Position numbers and translations under genes: made by a program. The notes beneath the pieces are model-generated. The model did not search any database, was not told the origin of the DNA, and saw nothing but the letters and a program-made list of their open reading frames with translations. From an uncultured Microbacteriaceae bacterium (GTDB lineage Bacteria > Actinomycetota > Actinomycetes > Actinomycetales > Microbacteriaceae), in assembly GCA_947487835.1 (NCBI GenBank), contig CANKXX010000008.1, positions 1 through 64,000 of the forward strand: DNA of 64,000 nt, given 5' to 3'. Of this stretch, positions 32,355-43,322 are shown in pieces. The number at the start of each line of letters is the position of its first letter. The first letter of the stretch is position 1.

Positions 32355-33138
32355 GCCCGGCACGCCCGACGCGGGTGGGGCGACCGACGCCGTGCTCACG
32401 CTGCGCGACCTGCACAAGAGCTTCGGTGACACCGAGGTCCTGAGGTCGATCGACCTGACGGTGTGGCGCGGAACCGTCGTCGCGCTGATCGGGCCGAGCG
32501 GGTCCGGCAAGACGACGGTGCTCCGCTGCCTCAACGGGCTCGAGGTGCCGGACGGCGGCTCCGTGGACGTTGCCGGCGAGCTGCGGATCGACTTCTCGAC
32601 GCCCGTGGGCAAGCGCGAGCGCGCGGCGCTGCGCGACCGCTCGGCCATGGTGTTCCAGCACTACAACCTCTTCCCGCACATGACCGTGCTCGAGAACGTC
32701 ATCGAGGGCCCGGTGCAGGTGCAGCGGCGGCCGCGCGCCGAGGCGATCGCGGACGCCGAGCAGCTGCTCGAGAGGGTCGGCCTGCGCGAGAAGCGGGACT
32801 CCTACCCCTTCGAGCTGTCCGGCGGCCAGCAGCAGCGCGTCGGCATCGTCCGCGCGCTCGCCCTGCGCCCGCAGCTGCTGCTCTTCGACGAGCCGACGTC
32901 GGCGCTCGACCCCGAGCTCGTGGGCGACGTGCTCTCCGTCATCAAGGAGCTCGCGGACGAGGGCTGGACGATGGTCATCGTCACGCACGAGCTCGAGTTC
33001 GCCCGGCAGGTCGCCGACGAGGTGGTGTTCATGGCGGACGGCGTCGTCGTCGAGCACGGCCACCCCGCGGACGTGCTGAAGCGGCCCCGGCACGAGCGCA
33101 CCCGCCAGTTCCTGCACCGCCTGCTCAACCCCTTCTAG
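32341..33138 (+). CDS. Amino-acid ABC transporter ATP-binding protein
   Basis: This 265-residue ATPase has Walker A GPSGSGKT, the Q-loop in MVFQHYNLFPHMTVLENV, the signature LSGGQQQRVGI, Walker B LLLFDEPTSALDPELVG and the H-loop VTHELEFA. The order and the 'FPHMTVLENV' segment fit GlnQ/TcyC-type proteins. It energises uptake on the cytosolic face. The start overlaps the permease gene, consistent with a three-gene operon; the gene ends in LHRLLNPF. Confidence 0.93.
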   Translation: MSPTEPGTPDAGGATDAVLTLRDLHKSFGDTEVLRSIDLTVWRGTVVALIGPSGSGKTTVLRCLNGLEVPDGGSVDVAGELRIDFSTPVGKRERAALRDRSAMVFQHYNLFPHMTVLENVIEGPVQVQRRPRAEAIADAEQLLERVGLREKRDSYPFELSGGQQQRVGIVRALALRPQLLLFDEPTSALDPELVGDVLSVIKELADEGWTMVIVTHELEFARQVADEVVFMADGVVVEHGHPADVLKRPRHERTRQFLHRLLNPF

Positions 33139-33214
33139 GAGTTCCGTCGGCGGGTCCCGCGGTGCCCGGCCTGTTGCCGCGGGGCGCCTGTCGCCCGTTG
33201 CTAGGGTGACGACC

Positions 33215-34660
33215 ATGACCGACGACAGCCGCCACGCCGGCGACCCCCGGAACGAGAACGCCCCGCACACCGCCGTTCCGGTGAACCCCGACAGCCGTGA
33301 CACCGATCGGTTCGACACGGAGCAGTTCCCCCGGAACGAGAGCGCCGAGCAGGAGTACCTGCGCGACGACACCGCGGACCCCGTGTTCCGCCACGACGGC
33401 GAGCAGCGCATCGACGACCAGCCGGACTTCCTGCGCGACGACGAGCACGTCGCCGCCGCCCCCGCCGTGCCCGTGTCCCCGCGGCGGACCGAGGACGACG
33501 GCTCCGCCGGCCAGGACGTCCACGGGCACGAGCTCGACGGTGTGGAGTACGACGAGGCCCAGCAGCCCGTGGCGACGCCCGCCAACTGGCCCCTGCCCAC
33601 GGCGGAGCCCGCCTGGCCCGCCGACGACGACGTCGTCACGTCGTCCGACCTCGCCGCGGCCGAGGTTCCCCGCGACTCCCACGCCGACACCGACACCGAC
33701 CGTGGCGCGGATGACCGCGACCGCGACCGCGACCTGCACGCCGGCACCGGCGCCGCCACCGCCGTGACGCCGCAGCGCGACAGCCTCGACGAGCTCGCCG
33801 AGGCCGAGGGGCCCTACGTGCCCGGCTCGTACTCGAGCGACACCAGCGGCCGCGACACCACCGACAGCGACCGCGAGCGGGGCAGCGACCAGGGCGCCGC
33901 CGTCCCGGTCTCCGCCGACACCACGCAGTACGAGCGACCGAGTGCCGGCCACGGCGGGCCCTCCGGCGTCGGCGCTGCCGTCGCCGCCGCGGGTGCCGCC
34001 GGTGCCGCGGGCGCGGGAGCCGCCGGAGCGGGTTCCGCCGGGGCCGCGCCGTCGGTGCCGACCGTGGCACACGCTCCCGCACCGCAGGCCGAGCCCTCGC
34101 AGCCCGTCTACCTCCAGGCTCCGGTGCCGCCCAAGAAGAAGGGCAACCGCGGCTTCGGCATCGGCATGGTGCTCGCCTCGACCCTCGTCTTCGCGGTGCT
34201 CTACGCGCTCGGGGTCGGCCTCCTGCTGTCGGTCAGGACCGCGGACGCGTTCGGCACGCCCCTGCTGACCTACCTCGCGACCCCGATGTTCTGGCTCCCG
34301 GTCGTCGTCTTCTTCGTGGCGTTCGCCCTGCTCGTCGTCCTGATCCACCGCGCCAACTGGTGGGGCTTCGTCCTCGGCGGCATCCCGGTCGCGATCGTCG
34401 TGTACGGCTCGTACCTGCTCGCCCGGGTGATGCAGGAGAACATCTTCGAGCTCACGCCCAGCCAGGCGGTCGAGGTCGTCGAGCGCTCGAGCACGTTCCC
34501 CGACGGCATCCTCGCCGGGCTCCTGGCCCGCGAGCTCGTGATCTGGGCCGGCGCGGCGATCAGCGCGCGCGCCCGCAAGGTGCGCGCCCGCAACGCGGAG
34601 GCGCGTGCGGACTACGAGCGCGAGCTGGCGGAGACCCCCGGCTTCGGACCGAAGGCCTGA
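33215..34660 (+). CDS. Membrane protein with ~300-residue disordered acidic head
   Basis: This 481-residue protein has an N-terminal 305 residues that are acidic, Asp/Arg/Ser/Thr-rich and then Ala/Gly-rich (GAAGAAGAGAAGAG), predicted by composition to be disordered. From PPKKKGNRGFGIG (about residue 305) four membrane helices follow, ending in a basic Arg/Ala-rich tail. No enzymatic motif is seen. AGGGTGA lies upstream of ATG 33215; a GTG at 33206 is possible. The topology recalls actinobacterial proteins that bind envelope or division factors through long disordered tails, but that is inference. Confidence 0.65.
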   Translation: MTDDSRHAGDPRNENAPHTAVPVNPDSRDTDRFDTEQFPRNESAEQEYLRDDTADPVFRHDGEQRIDDQPDFLRDDEHVAAAPAVPVSPRRTEDDGSAGQDVHGHELDGVEYDEAQQPVATPANWPLPTAEPAWPADDDVVTSSDLAAAEVPRDSHADTDTDRGADDRDRDRDLHAGTGAATAVTPQRDSLDELAEAEGPYVPGSYSSDTSGRDTTDSDRERGSDQGAAVPVSADTTQYERPSAGHGGPSGVGAAVAAAGAAGAAGAGAAGAGSAGAAPSVPTVAHAPAPQAEPSQPVYLQAPVPPKKKGNRGFGIGMVLASTLVFAVLYALGVGLLLSVRTADAFGTPLLTYLATPMFWLPVVVFFVAFALLVVLIHRANWWGFVLGGIPVAIVVYGSYLLARVMQENIFELTPSQAVEVVERSSTFPDGILAGLLARELVIWAGAAISARARKVRARNAEARADYERELAETPGFGPKA

Positions 34661-35071
34661 CCCGGCTCGTTTCGCAAACTTCCACCGGCTTCCCGCCGGC
34701 TCGGCGGTCCAGCGTCCGTCCCGCCCCGATCGCTCAGGGCGTAGGGGAGGGGGCGCCCGAACCCCTGCGAACATTTGACCGGGGGCAGAGGGTGAACTAT
34801 TCTCGTACGGGTGTGCGCCTTGTCGTGCGCTTGAACCGTGCCCTCGGAATATCGATCCGTGCGGACTTCGGTTCACGCAACTGGCACCTCACACACTCCA
34901 GGGTTCGGCCGTTCGGCTGCGCCCCCACGGCATACTCACCCCCTCACCACGCCGGATCGCTCCGGTCGGTGGGAGGTGGGTCCAGATGAACTCGATGCGG
35001 TCTCGACCGAGAGTGCATCGAATGCTAACCATCACACCGCTGTCACCGTGCAGCTTTCGAGGAGTCAATCA
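34661..35071. other. Intergenic region and leader upstream of rpsL
   Basis: These 411 bp hold the promoter at 34775-34803 and a long untranslated leader of about 260 nt before rpsL. No gene is supported; the start of an in-frame extension of rpsL is not preceded by a ribosome-binding site. Confidence 0.7.
34775..34803 (+). promoter_or_regulatory. Promoter of the str operon
   Basis: TTGACC at 34775-34780 and TATTCT at 34798-34803 are spaced by exactly 17 bp and point toward rpsL. Confidence 0.75.
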
Positions 35072-35446
35072 GTGCCAACCATTCAGCAGTTGGTCCGAAA
35101 GGGACGCAGCCCCAAGGTCGTCAAGACCAAGGCGCCGGCCCTGAAGGCCAACCCCCAGCAGCGCGGCGTGTGCACGCGTGTGTACACGACCACCCCCAAG
35201 AAGCCGAACTCCGCCCTGCGCAAGGTCGCTCGCGTCAAGTTGAGCAACGGCCAGGAGGTCACCGCCTACATCCCCGGTGAGGGCCACAACCTGCAGGAGC
35301 ACTCGATGGTGCTCGTGCGCGGCGGTCGTGTGAAGGACCTCCCCGGCGTTCGCTACAAGATCGTCCGCGGCGCCCTGGACACCCAGGCCGTGAAGAACCG
35401 CAAGCAGGCCCGCAGCCGTTACGGCGCGAGAATGGACAAGAAGTAA
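35072..35446 (+). CDS. rpsL: 30S ribosomal protein S12
   Basis: This 124-residue S12 starts at GTG 35072, with GAGGAG 8 nt upstream, giving the normal N-terminus [11 protein letters not shown]. The streptomycin-site lysines are in their ordinary sensitive form ([13 protein letters not shown]). It forms part of the decoding centre. The stop TAA overlaps the ATG of rpsG by one base. It heads the rpsL-rpsG-fusA-tuf order. Confidence 0.97.
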   Translation: MPTIQQLVRKGRSPKVVKTKAPALKANPQQRGVCTRVYTTTPKKPNSALRKVARVKLSNGQEVTAYIPGEGHNLQEHSMVLVRGGRVKDLPGVRYKIVRGALDTQAVKNRKQARSRYGARMDKK

Positions 35447-35916
35447 TGCCTCGCAAGGGTCCCGCTCCTAAGCGTCCCGTCGTCGCCGATCCGGTCTACG
35501 GCGCCCCCATCGTCAGCCAGCTGGTCAACAAGATCCTGCTGGACGGCAAGAAGGGTCTCGCCGAGAAGATCGTGTACGACGCCCTCGAGGGTGTCGCGGC
35601 GAAGAACGGCCAGGATGCCGTCGTCACGCTGAAGAAGGCGCTCGACAACGTCCGCCCCGCCCTCGAGGTGCGTTCGCGCCGCGTCGGTGGTTCCACCTAC
35701 CAGGTGCCGATCGAGGTCAAGCCTCACCGCGCCAACACGCTCGCGCTTCGCTGGCTCACCACCTACGCCAAGTCGCGCCGCGAGAAGACCATGACCGAGC
35801 GACTCACCAACGAGATCCTCGACGCGTCCAACGGCCTCGGTGCCGCGGTGAAGCGTCGCGAGGACACTCACAAGATGGCGGAGTCGAACAAGGCGTTCGC
35901 GCACTACCGCTGGTAG
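35446..35916 (+). CDS. rpsG: 30S ribosomal protein S7
   Basis: This 156-residue S7 has the standard opening PRKGPAPKR and closes with [21 protein letters not shown]. It binds 16S rRNA 3' domain and starts assembly of the 30S head. Translation is coupled to rpsL by a one-base stop/start overlap; 75 bp separate it from fusA. Confidence 0.97.
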   Translation: MPRKGPAPKRPVVADPVYGAPIVSQLVNKILLDGKKGLAEKIVYDALEGVAAKNGQDAVVTLKKALDNVRPALEVRSRRVGGSTYQVPIEVKPHRANTLALRWLTTYAKSRREKTMTERLTNEILDASNGLGAAVKRREDTHKMAESNKAFAHYRW

Positions 35917-35991
35917 CGCGTTCGGGGTCCGCCTCACAAGGGCGGGCCTCGAAGCCTGTCATCCCCTCAACTACCTTTCGGAGGAACATCC

Positions 35992-38106
35992 GTGGCACAG
36001 GACGTGCTCACCGACCTGAACAAGGTCCGCAACATCGGCATCATGGCTCACATCGATGCCGGCAAGACCACCACAACCGAGCGCATCCTGTTCTACACGG
36101 GTATCACTCACAAGATCGGTGAGGTCCACGACGGGGCCGCCACGATGGACTGGATGGCGCAGGAGCAGGAGCGCGGCATCACGATCACGTCGGCCGCAAC
36201 CACGTGCTTCTGGAACAAGAACCAGATCAACATCATCGACACCCCGGGTCACGTCGACTTCACGGTCGAGGTGGAGCGCTCGCTCCGCGTGCTCGACGGT
36301 GCGGTCGCCGTCTTCGACGGCAAGGAGGGCGTCGAGCCCCAGTCCGAGACGGTGTGGCGCCAGGCCGACAAGTACGACGTCCCGCGCATCTGCTTCGTCA
36401 ACAAGATGGACAAGCTCGGTGCCGACTTCTACTTCACGGTCGACACCATCATCAACCGCCTCGGCGCGAAGCCGCTGGTCCTCCAGCTGCCGATCGGTGC
36501 GGAGAGCTCCTTCGAGGGCGTCGTCGACCTGGTCGAGATGCGCGCGCTCACCTGGCGCGGAGACGCCAAGGGTGACGTGGAGATGGGCGCCAAGTACGCG
36601 ATCGAGGAGATCCCCGCGGACCTCCAGGAGCGTGCCGAGGAGTACCGCGCGAAGCTGCTCGAGACCGTCGCCGAGTCCGACGACGTCCTGCTCGAGAAGT
36701 ACTTCAGCGGCGAGGAGCTCACGGTCGCCGAGATCAAGGGCGCCATCCGCAAGATGACGGTCAACAGCGAGCTCTACCCCGTGCTCTGCGGTTCCGCGTT
36801 CAAGAACCGCGGCGTGCAGCCGATGCTCGACGCCGTGATCGACTACCTCCCCAGCCCGCTCGACGTGCCGCCCATGGAGGGCCACGACGTGCGCGACGAG
36901 GAGAAGATCATCATCCGCAAGCCCGACGCGACGGAGCCGTTCTCGGCCCTGGCGTTCAAGGTCGCGGTGCACCCGTTCTTCGGTCGCCTCACCTACGTGC
37001 GCGTCTACTCCGGCACCATCGAGAGCGGCTCGCAGGTCATCAACTCCACCAAGGGCAAGAAGGAGCGCATCGGCAAGATCTTCCAGATGCACTCCAACAA
37101 GGAGAACCCGGTGGACTCGGTCACGGCCGGCCACATCTACGCGGTGATCGGCCTCAAGGACACGACGACCGGCGACACGCTGTGCGACCCGAACAACCAG
37201 ATCGTGCTCGAGTCCATGACGTTCCCCGAGCCCGTCATCGAGGTCGCCATCGAGCCGAAGACCAAGGCCGACCAGGAGAAGCTCGGCACGGCCATCCAGA
37301 AGCTGGCCGAGGAGGACCCGACCTTCCGCACGGAGCAGAACCAGGAGACCGGTCAGACGGTCATCAAGGGAATGGGCGAGCTCCACCTCGACATCCTGGT
37401 CGACCGCATGAAGCGCGAGTTCAACGTCGAGGCCAACGTGGGCAAGCCCCAGGTGGCCTACCGCGAGACCATCCGCGGCACCGTCGAGAAGCACGACTTC
37501 ACGCACAAGAAGCAGACCGGTGGTTCCGGCCAGTTCGCGAAGATCCAGATCAAGATCGAGCCGCTGGAGATCACGGCCGAGACGACCTACGAGTTCGACA
37601 ACAAGGTGACCGGTGGTCGCGTTCCCCGGGAGTACATCCCGTCGGTGGACGCGGGCATCCAGGACGCCCTGCAGGTCGGTGTTCTCGCGGGCTACCCCAT
37701 GGTGGGCGTCAAGGCGACCCTGCTCGACGGCGCATCGCACGATGTCGACTCCTCGGAGATGGCGTTCAAGATCGCCGGATCGATGGCCTTCAAGGAGGCC
37801 GCTCGCAAGGCGAAGCCGGTTCTGCTCGAGCCGTTGATGGCCGTCGAGGTGCGCACCCCTGAGGAATACATGGGCGACGTCATCGGTGACCTCAACTCGC
37901 GTCGTGGTCAGATCCAGTCCATGGAGGACGCCAGCGGTGTCAAGGTGATCACCGCGAACGTGCCGCTTTCGGAGATGTTCGGTTACGTCGGTGACCTGAG
38001 GTCTCGTACCTCCGGCCGCGCCGTGTATTCGATGTCCTTCGCGAGCTATGCGGAGGTCCCGAAGGCTGTTGCCGAGGAGATCATCCAGAAGAACAAGGGC
38101 GAGTAG
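35992..38106 (+). CDS. fusA: Elongation factor G
   Basis: This 704-residue translational GTPase starts at GTG 35992, with GGAGGA 8 nt upstream. G-motifs are present as [15 protein letters not shown] (P-loop), DTPGHVDF and NKMDK, followed by the usual domain II-V order, for example [12 protein letters not shown] then [16 protein letters not shown] and [14 protein letters not shown] near the end. It drives ribosomal translocation. It is the third gene of the str operon. Confidence 0.98.
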   Translation: MAQDVLTDLNKVRNIGIMAHIDAGKTTTTERILFYTGITHKIGEVHDGAATMDWMAQEQERGITITSAATTCFWNKNQINIIDTPGHVDFTVEVERSLRVLDGAVAVFDGKEGVEPQSETVWRQADKYDVPRICFVNKMDKLGADFYFTVDTIINRLGAKPLVLQLPIGAESSFEGVVDLVEMRALTWRGDAKGDVEMGAKYAIEEIPADLQERAEEYRAKLLETVAESDDVLLEKYFSGEELTVAEIKGAIRKMTVNSELYPVLCGSAFKNRGVQPMLDAVIDYLPSPLDVPPMEGHDVRDEEKIIIRKPDATEPFSALAFKVAVHPFFGRLTYVRVYSGTIESGSQVINSTKGKKERIGKIFQMHSNKENPVDSVTAGHIYAVIGLKDTTTGDTLCDPNNQIVLESMTFPEPVIEVAIEPKTKADQEKLGTAIQKLAEEDPTFRTEQNQETGQTVIKGMGELHLDILVDRMKREFNVEANVGKPQVAYRETIRGTVEKHDFTHKKQTGGSGQFAKIQIKIEPLEITAETTYEFDNKVTGGRVPREYIPSVDAGIQDALQVGVLAGYPMVGVKATLLDGASHDVDSSEMAFKIAGSMAFKEAARKAKPVLLEPLMAVEVRTPEEYMGDVIGDLNSRRGQIQSMEDASGVKVITANVPLSEMFGYVGDLRSRTSGRAVYSMSFASYAEVPKAVAEEIIQKNKGE

Positions 38107-38174
38107 CACCACCACCCGCCCGATTACTCGGCGCCTTCCGGCCCGGGTAACATATGTACACACTCCAATTCGCA

Positions 38175-38202
38175 GGGCACCCGGCGTGCAAACCGGGTGC
38201 CC
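38175..38202 (+). promoter_or_regulatory. Hairpin ahead of tuf
   Basis: A perfect 10-bp stem (gggcacccgg / ccgggtgccc) with an 8-nt loop lies 28 nt before the tuf start. No U-run follows, so a simple terminator is unlikely; an RNA processing or stability element is more probable. A weak upstream promoter-like pair (TTACTC ... TAACAT, 18-bp spacing) lies near 38123-38152. Confidence 0.45.
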
Positions 38203-38230
38203 CGCACCAGAGTCCTGAGGAGGACCCACA

Positions 38231-39424
<1,194 letters not shown>

Positions 39425-39443
39425 TCTCTGCTGCACACGTGAA

Positions 39444-39478
39444 CAGGGTCGGACCTTCGGGTCCGGCCCTGTTCGCCG
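39444..39478 (+). terminator. Terminator of the str operon
   Basis: A 12-bp stem with one G-U pair (cagggtcggacc / ggtccggccctg) closes a TTCG loop and is followed by ttcgccgtt, just after tuf. Confidence 0.85.
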
Positions 39479-39547
39479 TTAACCGCCCAGCAACCCCGGC
39501 GGCACGCCCGCTACCCTGAGGCCAGCAATCAACCCGAGGAGGACGGC

Positions 39548-39760
39548 ATGGCAGGCATCGGTGACCTGGGCAAGAAGGCCCAGCGGCTCCTGAACGACCC
39601 GAAGGTGCAGGACGCCCTGAAGAGCGAGAAGGCTGAGGGCGTGAGCGACCGTGTGCTCGGCGGCCTCGCCGGCGCGGCCGACAAGGCGACCGGCGGCAAG
39701 CACGCCGACAAGATCGAGAAGGCGCGCGACGCGGCCGATCGGAAGCTCGGCAACCAGTAG
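39548..39760 (+). CDS. MT0933-type antitoxin-like small protein
   Basis: This 70-residue protein matches the short MT0933/Rv0909-type 'antitoxin' family: AGIGDLGKKAQRLLNDPKVQ, then a Gly/Ala segment LGGLAGAADKATGGKHADKIEKARDAADRKLG. It is highly charged and helical. GAGGAGGA lies just upstream of the ATG. No partner toxin is encoded on either side, so it is an orphan or has another role. The antitoxin label comes from the family name only. Confidence 0.7.
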   Translation: MAGIGDLGKKAQRLLNDPKVQDALKSEKAEGVSDRVLGGLAGAADKATGGKHADKIEKARDAADRKLGNQ

Positions 39761-39882
39761 CGGCTCCGCTCGCGCGCTCCCACGCGCCCTCGTCCGGACA
39801 CGGGCGGGGGCGCGTCGCCGTGCAACGGGGGCGCCGCCCTAGGATGAAGACCGCACGTCGCGACAGCCAAAGGAGACTGACG

Positions 39883-42177
39883 GTGACCTCGAGAAACACT
39901 CTTGTCCTGGGTGACCCCCAGCCCGAGCGCGGCGGCGCGGTCGAACTGCGCACCGACCCCGCACTGCCGCCCGTCGGACTGCGCGAGCGCGGCCGCTGGA
40001 CCCCGCTCAAGGTCGTGCTGTGGGTCGCCGTCGCCGTCCTCGGCGGCATCGGCTGGAGCATCATCGGCCTGGTCCGCGGCGACGAGGTCAACGCGCTCTG
40101 GTTCGTGGTCGCGGCGGTCTGCACCTACCTGATCGCGTACCGCTTCTACTCGAAGTTCATCGAGCGCACCGTGGTCCGGCCCGACGACCGACGGGCGACC
40201 CCCGCCGAGGTGCAGAACAACGGCAAGGACTTCGAGCCCACCGACCGCCGGGTGCTCTTCGGCCACCACTTCGCCGCGATCGCCGGTGCGGGCCCGCTCG
40301 TGGGTCCCGTGCTCGCGGCGCAGATGGGCTACCTGCCCGGCACCCTGTGGATCGTCGTGGGCGTCGTGATCGCCGGCGCCGTGCAGGACTACCTCGTGCT
40401 GTTCTTCAGCATGCGCCGCGGCGGCCGCTCGCTCGGCCAGATGGCGCGCGAGGAGCTCGGCGTCATCGGCGGCACGGCCGCCCTCGTGGCGACCATGGTC
40501 ATCATGGTGATCATCATCGCCGTGCTGGCCCTCATCGTCGTGAACGCGCTGGCGGAGAGCCCCTGGGGCATCTTCTCCATCGCCCTGACGATCCCCATCG
40601 CCCTGTTCATGGGCGTCTACCTGCGCTTCCTCCGCCCGGGCAAGGTCACCGAGGTGTCGCTCATCGGCATGGTGCTGCTGATCCTCGCGATCGTCGCCGG
40701 TGGCTGGGTGTCCGAGACCGAGTGGGGCGCGGCCGCCTTCACGCTCGACAAGGTGACGATCGCGTGGGCGCTCATCGCCTACGGCTTCCTCGCTTCGGTG
40801 CTCCCGGTCTGGCTGTTGCTCGCGCCCCGCGACTACCTCTCGACCTTCATGAAGATCGGCACCATCCTCCTCCTCGCGGTCGGCATCGTCATCGTGCAGC
40901 CGGTCGTGCAGATGCCCGCGTTCACCGAGTTCGCCTTCACGGGGCAGGGGCCGGTGTTCGCCGGCGCGCTGTTCCCGTTCCTGTTCATCACCATTGCCTG
41001 CGGCGCGCTGAGCGGCTTCCACGCGCTGATCTCGTCCGGGACGACTCCGAAGCTCATCCAGAAGGAGTCGCAGACCCGCATCATCGGCTATGGCGGCATG
41101 CTGATGGAGTCGTTCGTGGCCGTGATGGCGCTGGTCGCGGCGATCACGCTCGACAAGAGCCTCTACTTCGCCATGAACGCCTCCGCGGCCCTCACGGGCG
41201 GCAGCGCCGAGACGGCGGCGCAGTACGTCACCAGCCTCGGCGCGACCGGCGGGGACGGCGTGACGGCCGACGCGCTCAATCAGGCCGCGGCCGACGTGGG
41301 GGAGGAGAGCCTCGTCTCCCGCACGGGCGGCGCGCCCACCCTCGCGGTCGGCATGGCGAACATCCTCGACCAGATCTGGGCCGGATCCGGCCTCAAGGCC
41401 TTCTGGTACCACTTCGCCATCATGTTCGAGGCGCTCTTCATCCTCACCACGGTCGACGCGGGCACCCGCGTCGCGCGCTTCATGCTGAGCGACACGCTCG
41501 GCAACGTGGACAGGCGCTTCCGCAACCCGTCCTGGCGCCCGGGCGCGTGGATCGCCTCGGTCATCGTGGTGGCCGCCTGGGGCGGCGTGCTGCTCATGGG
41601 CGTCACCGACCCCCTCGGCGGCATCAACACGCTGTTCCCGCTCTTCGGCATCGCGAACCAGCTGCTGGCCGCCGTCGCGCTCTCCGTGTGCGTCGCGATC
41701 TTGTGCAAGAAGGGGCTCGCGCGCTGGGCGTGGATCCCCGGCGTCCCGCTCGCCATCGACGCCGTCGTGACGCTCACCGCGTCGGCGCAGAAGATCTTCT
41801 CCCCGGTGCCCGCCCTCGGCTACTGGGCGCAGAACGCGACCTACAGCCAGGCCCTGGCCGCGGGGGAGACGTCCCTGGGGGCGGCGACCACGGTGACCGC
41901 CATGGAGGCCGTGGTGCGCAACACGGCCATCCAGGGCACGCTCTCCATTCTCTTCGCCGGGCTCGTGATCATCGTCATCGCGACCGCCGTCGTGGTGAGC
42001 ATCAAGTCCATCCGGTCGGGATCGGCGAGCGACAACGAGGAGGAGGCGGTGCCGAGCCGCATCTTCGCCCCGCGCAGCCTCGTCGCGTCCAAGCGCGAGC
42101 GCGAGCTCGAGGCGCAGTGGGCCTCGACGCCCGGCGCCCCGGCCGCGACCGGCAACACGCACGGGGACGGACGCTGA
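39883..42177 (+). CDS. cstA: Carbon starvation protein A (pyruvate/peptide transporter)
   Basis: This 764-residue membrane protein is a full-length CstA, a transporter of pyruvate and/or peptides induced on carbon starvation. GTG 39883 is chosen, with AAAGGAGA 7 nt upstream. Many membrane helices are present; conserved blocks include LFGHHFAAIAGAGPLVGP, GAVQDYLVLFFSMRRGG, CGALSGFHALISSGTTPK and FGIANQLLAAVALS. The tail after the last helix is charged and ends in HGDGR. One base separates it from the small DUF466 gene. Confidence 0.95.
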   Translation: MTSRNTLVLGDPQPERGGAVELRTDPALPPVGLRERGRWTPLKVVLWVAVAVLGGIGWSIIGLVRGDEVNALWFVVAAVCTYLIAYRFYSKFIERTVVRPDDRRATPAEVQNNGKDFEPTDRRVLFGHHFAAIAGAGPLVGPVLAAQMGYLPGTLWIVVGVVIAGAVQDYLVLFFSMRRGGRSLGQMAREELGVIGGTAALVATMVIMVIIIAVLALIVVNALAESPWGIFSIALTIPIALFMGVYLRFLRPGKVTEVSLIGMVLLILAIVAGGWVSETEWGAAAFTLDKVTIAWALIAYGFLASVLPVWLLLAPRDYLSTFMKIGTILLLAVGIVIVQPVVQMPAFTEFAFTGQGPVFAGALFPFLFITIACGALSGFHALISSGTTPKLIQKESQTRIIGYGGMLMESFVAVMALVAAITLDKSLYFAMNASAALTGGSAETAAQYVTSLGATGGDGVTADALNQAAADVGEESLVSRTGGAPTLAVGMANILDQIWAGSGLKAFWYHFAIMFEALFILTTVDAGTRVARFMLSDTLGNVDRRFRNPSWRPGAWIASVIVVAAWGGVLLMGVTDPLGGINTLFPLFGIANQLLAAVALSVCVAILCKKGLARWAWIPGVPLAIDAVVTLTASAQKIFSPVPALGYWAQNATYSQALAAGETSLGAATTVTAMEAVVRNTAIQGTLSILFAGLVIIVIATAVVVSIKSIRSGSASDNEEEAVPSRIFAPRSLVASKRERELEAQWASTPGAPAATGNTHGDGR

Positions 42178-42178
42178 C

Positions 42179-42379
42179 ATGACGGCCGCAGCGGTCGTGG
42201 CACGGTCGGCCCGGGCCGTGCGCTGGTACGTGCGCGAGGTCATGGGCGACGCGAAGTACGAGCGGTACGTGCGGCACCTGCAGGCGGCCCACCCGGGTGC
42301 GCCGGTGCCCACGGAGCGCGAGTTCTGGCGCCAGCACTACGCCGAGCAGGAGGCCTCGCCCGGCACGCGCTGCTGCTGA
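42179..42379 (+). CDS. YbdD/YjiX-family (DUF466) small protein
   Basis: This 66-residue protein matches the YbdD/YjiX family: WYVREVMGDAKYERYVRHL, then HPGAPVPTEREFWRQHY and a short Cys tail GTRCC. Members are nearly always encoded directly after cstA-like genes, as here, and are believed to assist the transporter. Function is not fully established. ATG 42179 starts 1 bp after the cstA stop. Confidence 0.9.
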   Translation: MTAAAVVARSARAVRWYVREVMGDAKYERYVRHLQAAHPGAPVPTEREFWRQHYAEQEASPGTRCC

Positions 42380-42407
42380 CCCGGCGCTCTCTTCTGCGAA
42401 CGTGCTC

Positions 42408-42468
42408 CTGCCCAGGCAGCGGCTCGCTGCCCAGGGTGAAGCTGGGCAGGATTCCTCTGCCTGGGCAG
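42408..42468. repeat. Structured inverted repeat, family B copy 2
   Basis: The same design as at 28571: outer arms ctgcccaggca (42408-42418) and tgcctgggcag (42458-42468), a central hairpin 42428-42448, and identical 20-nt and 30-nt offsets. The outer pairing extends 5' and 3' by about 5 bp (tgctc/gagca). It lies downstream of the cstA operon. Confidence 0.9.
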
Positions 42469-42512
42469 GAGCAGGAGCAGGAGCAGGGGCAGGAGCAGGG
42501 GCAGGAGGCAGG
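42467..42512. repeat. GGAGCA-type short tandem repeat
   Basis: Directly after the inverted repeat, a run of 6-bp units (aggagc, agg ggc variants) continues for about 45 bp. It seems to extend the 'caggag' end of the right arm and may have arisen by slippage. Confidence 0.7.
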
Positions 42513-42556
42513 GGACGGAGGAGGTGCGTCCCCGGGCGCTGCTAGCGTTGTCGGCG

Positions 42557-43312
42557 ATGAACACCCGGAGAAGAGCGCCCCTGCAGCCCGCGTCTATCGA
42601 CCGCAGGTACCTCGTGTCGCTCCTGCTGCTCACGGTCTCGACCGGCGTCATCGACGCGGTCAGCTACCTCGCTCTCGACCGGGTCTTCACCGGCAACATG
42701 ACCGGGAACGTCCTCTTCATAGGCTTCGGCCTCGTGGGGGTCGCCGACATCCCGCTGCTCAACAACACGGTCGCCCTCGTCGCGTTCGTGCTCGGCGCGG
42801 TCATCTGCTCCCGCGTCGTGCGCGGGCACTCGCACGAGAGCCGGCTGCCCACGGCGAACCTCGTGATGCTGGTCGTCGTCGCCGTGCTGTCGACCGCACT
42901 CGCGCTGGTCTGGTGGGCCGTCGGTGAGCTGTCCGAGCCCGCCCTGCTCGTGGTGACGGCCCTGCTCGCCATCGTGATGGGCGCCCAGGCCATCGCCGTG
43001 CGGTCCGCCGGCGTCGCCGACGTGACGACCATCGTGGTCACGAGCACCCTTGCCAATCTCGCCGCGGACTCGCATCTCGCCGGCGGCACGGGCGACCGGG
43101 CGTGGCGCCGCCTCGGCGCGGTCGTCGCGATGGGGCTCGGTGCGGTCATCGGCGCCCTGCTCATCCGCTTCGCCGTCGGCCCCGTCGCCCTGCTGGCCGC
43201 CGCGGTGATCATGCTCGTCGCGGTGCTGCTGCTCGCCCTCGCGAGGCGTGCGGAGCGCACCGCGAAGCGCGAGGCCGGGGCCGCCGCCGCATCGGTCGGG
43301 TCGTCCGCGTAA
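42557..43312 (+). CDS. DUF1275 (YoaK-like) membrane protein
   Basis: This 251-residue protein has about six membrane helices and the DUF1275 hallmarks: STGVIDAVSYLALDRVFTGNMTGNVLFIGFG near the start, then MGAQAIAVRSAGVADVTTIVVTSTLANLAADS. The family is of unknown transport or sensory function. ATG 42557 was chosen; the ribosome-binding site is poor. It is followed 10 bp later by topoisomerase IB. Confidence 0.88.
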   Translation: MNTRRRAPLQPASIDRRYLVSLLLLTVSTGVIDAVSYLALDRVFTGNMTGNVLFIGFGLVGVADIPLLNNTVALVAFVLGAVICSRVVRGHSHESRLPTANLVMLVVVAVLSTALALVWWAVGELSEPALLVVTALLAIVMGAQAIAVRSAGVADVTTIVVTSTLANLAADSHLAGGTGDRAWRRLGAVVAMGLGAVIGALLIRFAVGPVALLAAAVIMLVAVLLLALARRAERTAKREAGAAAASVGSSA

Positions 43313-43322
43313 CCTTCGACCC

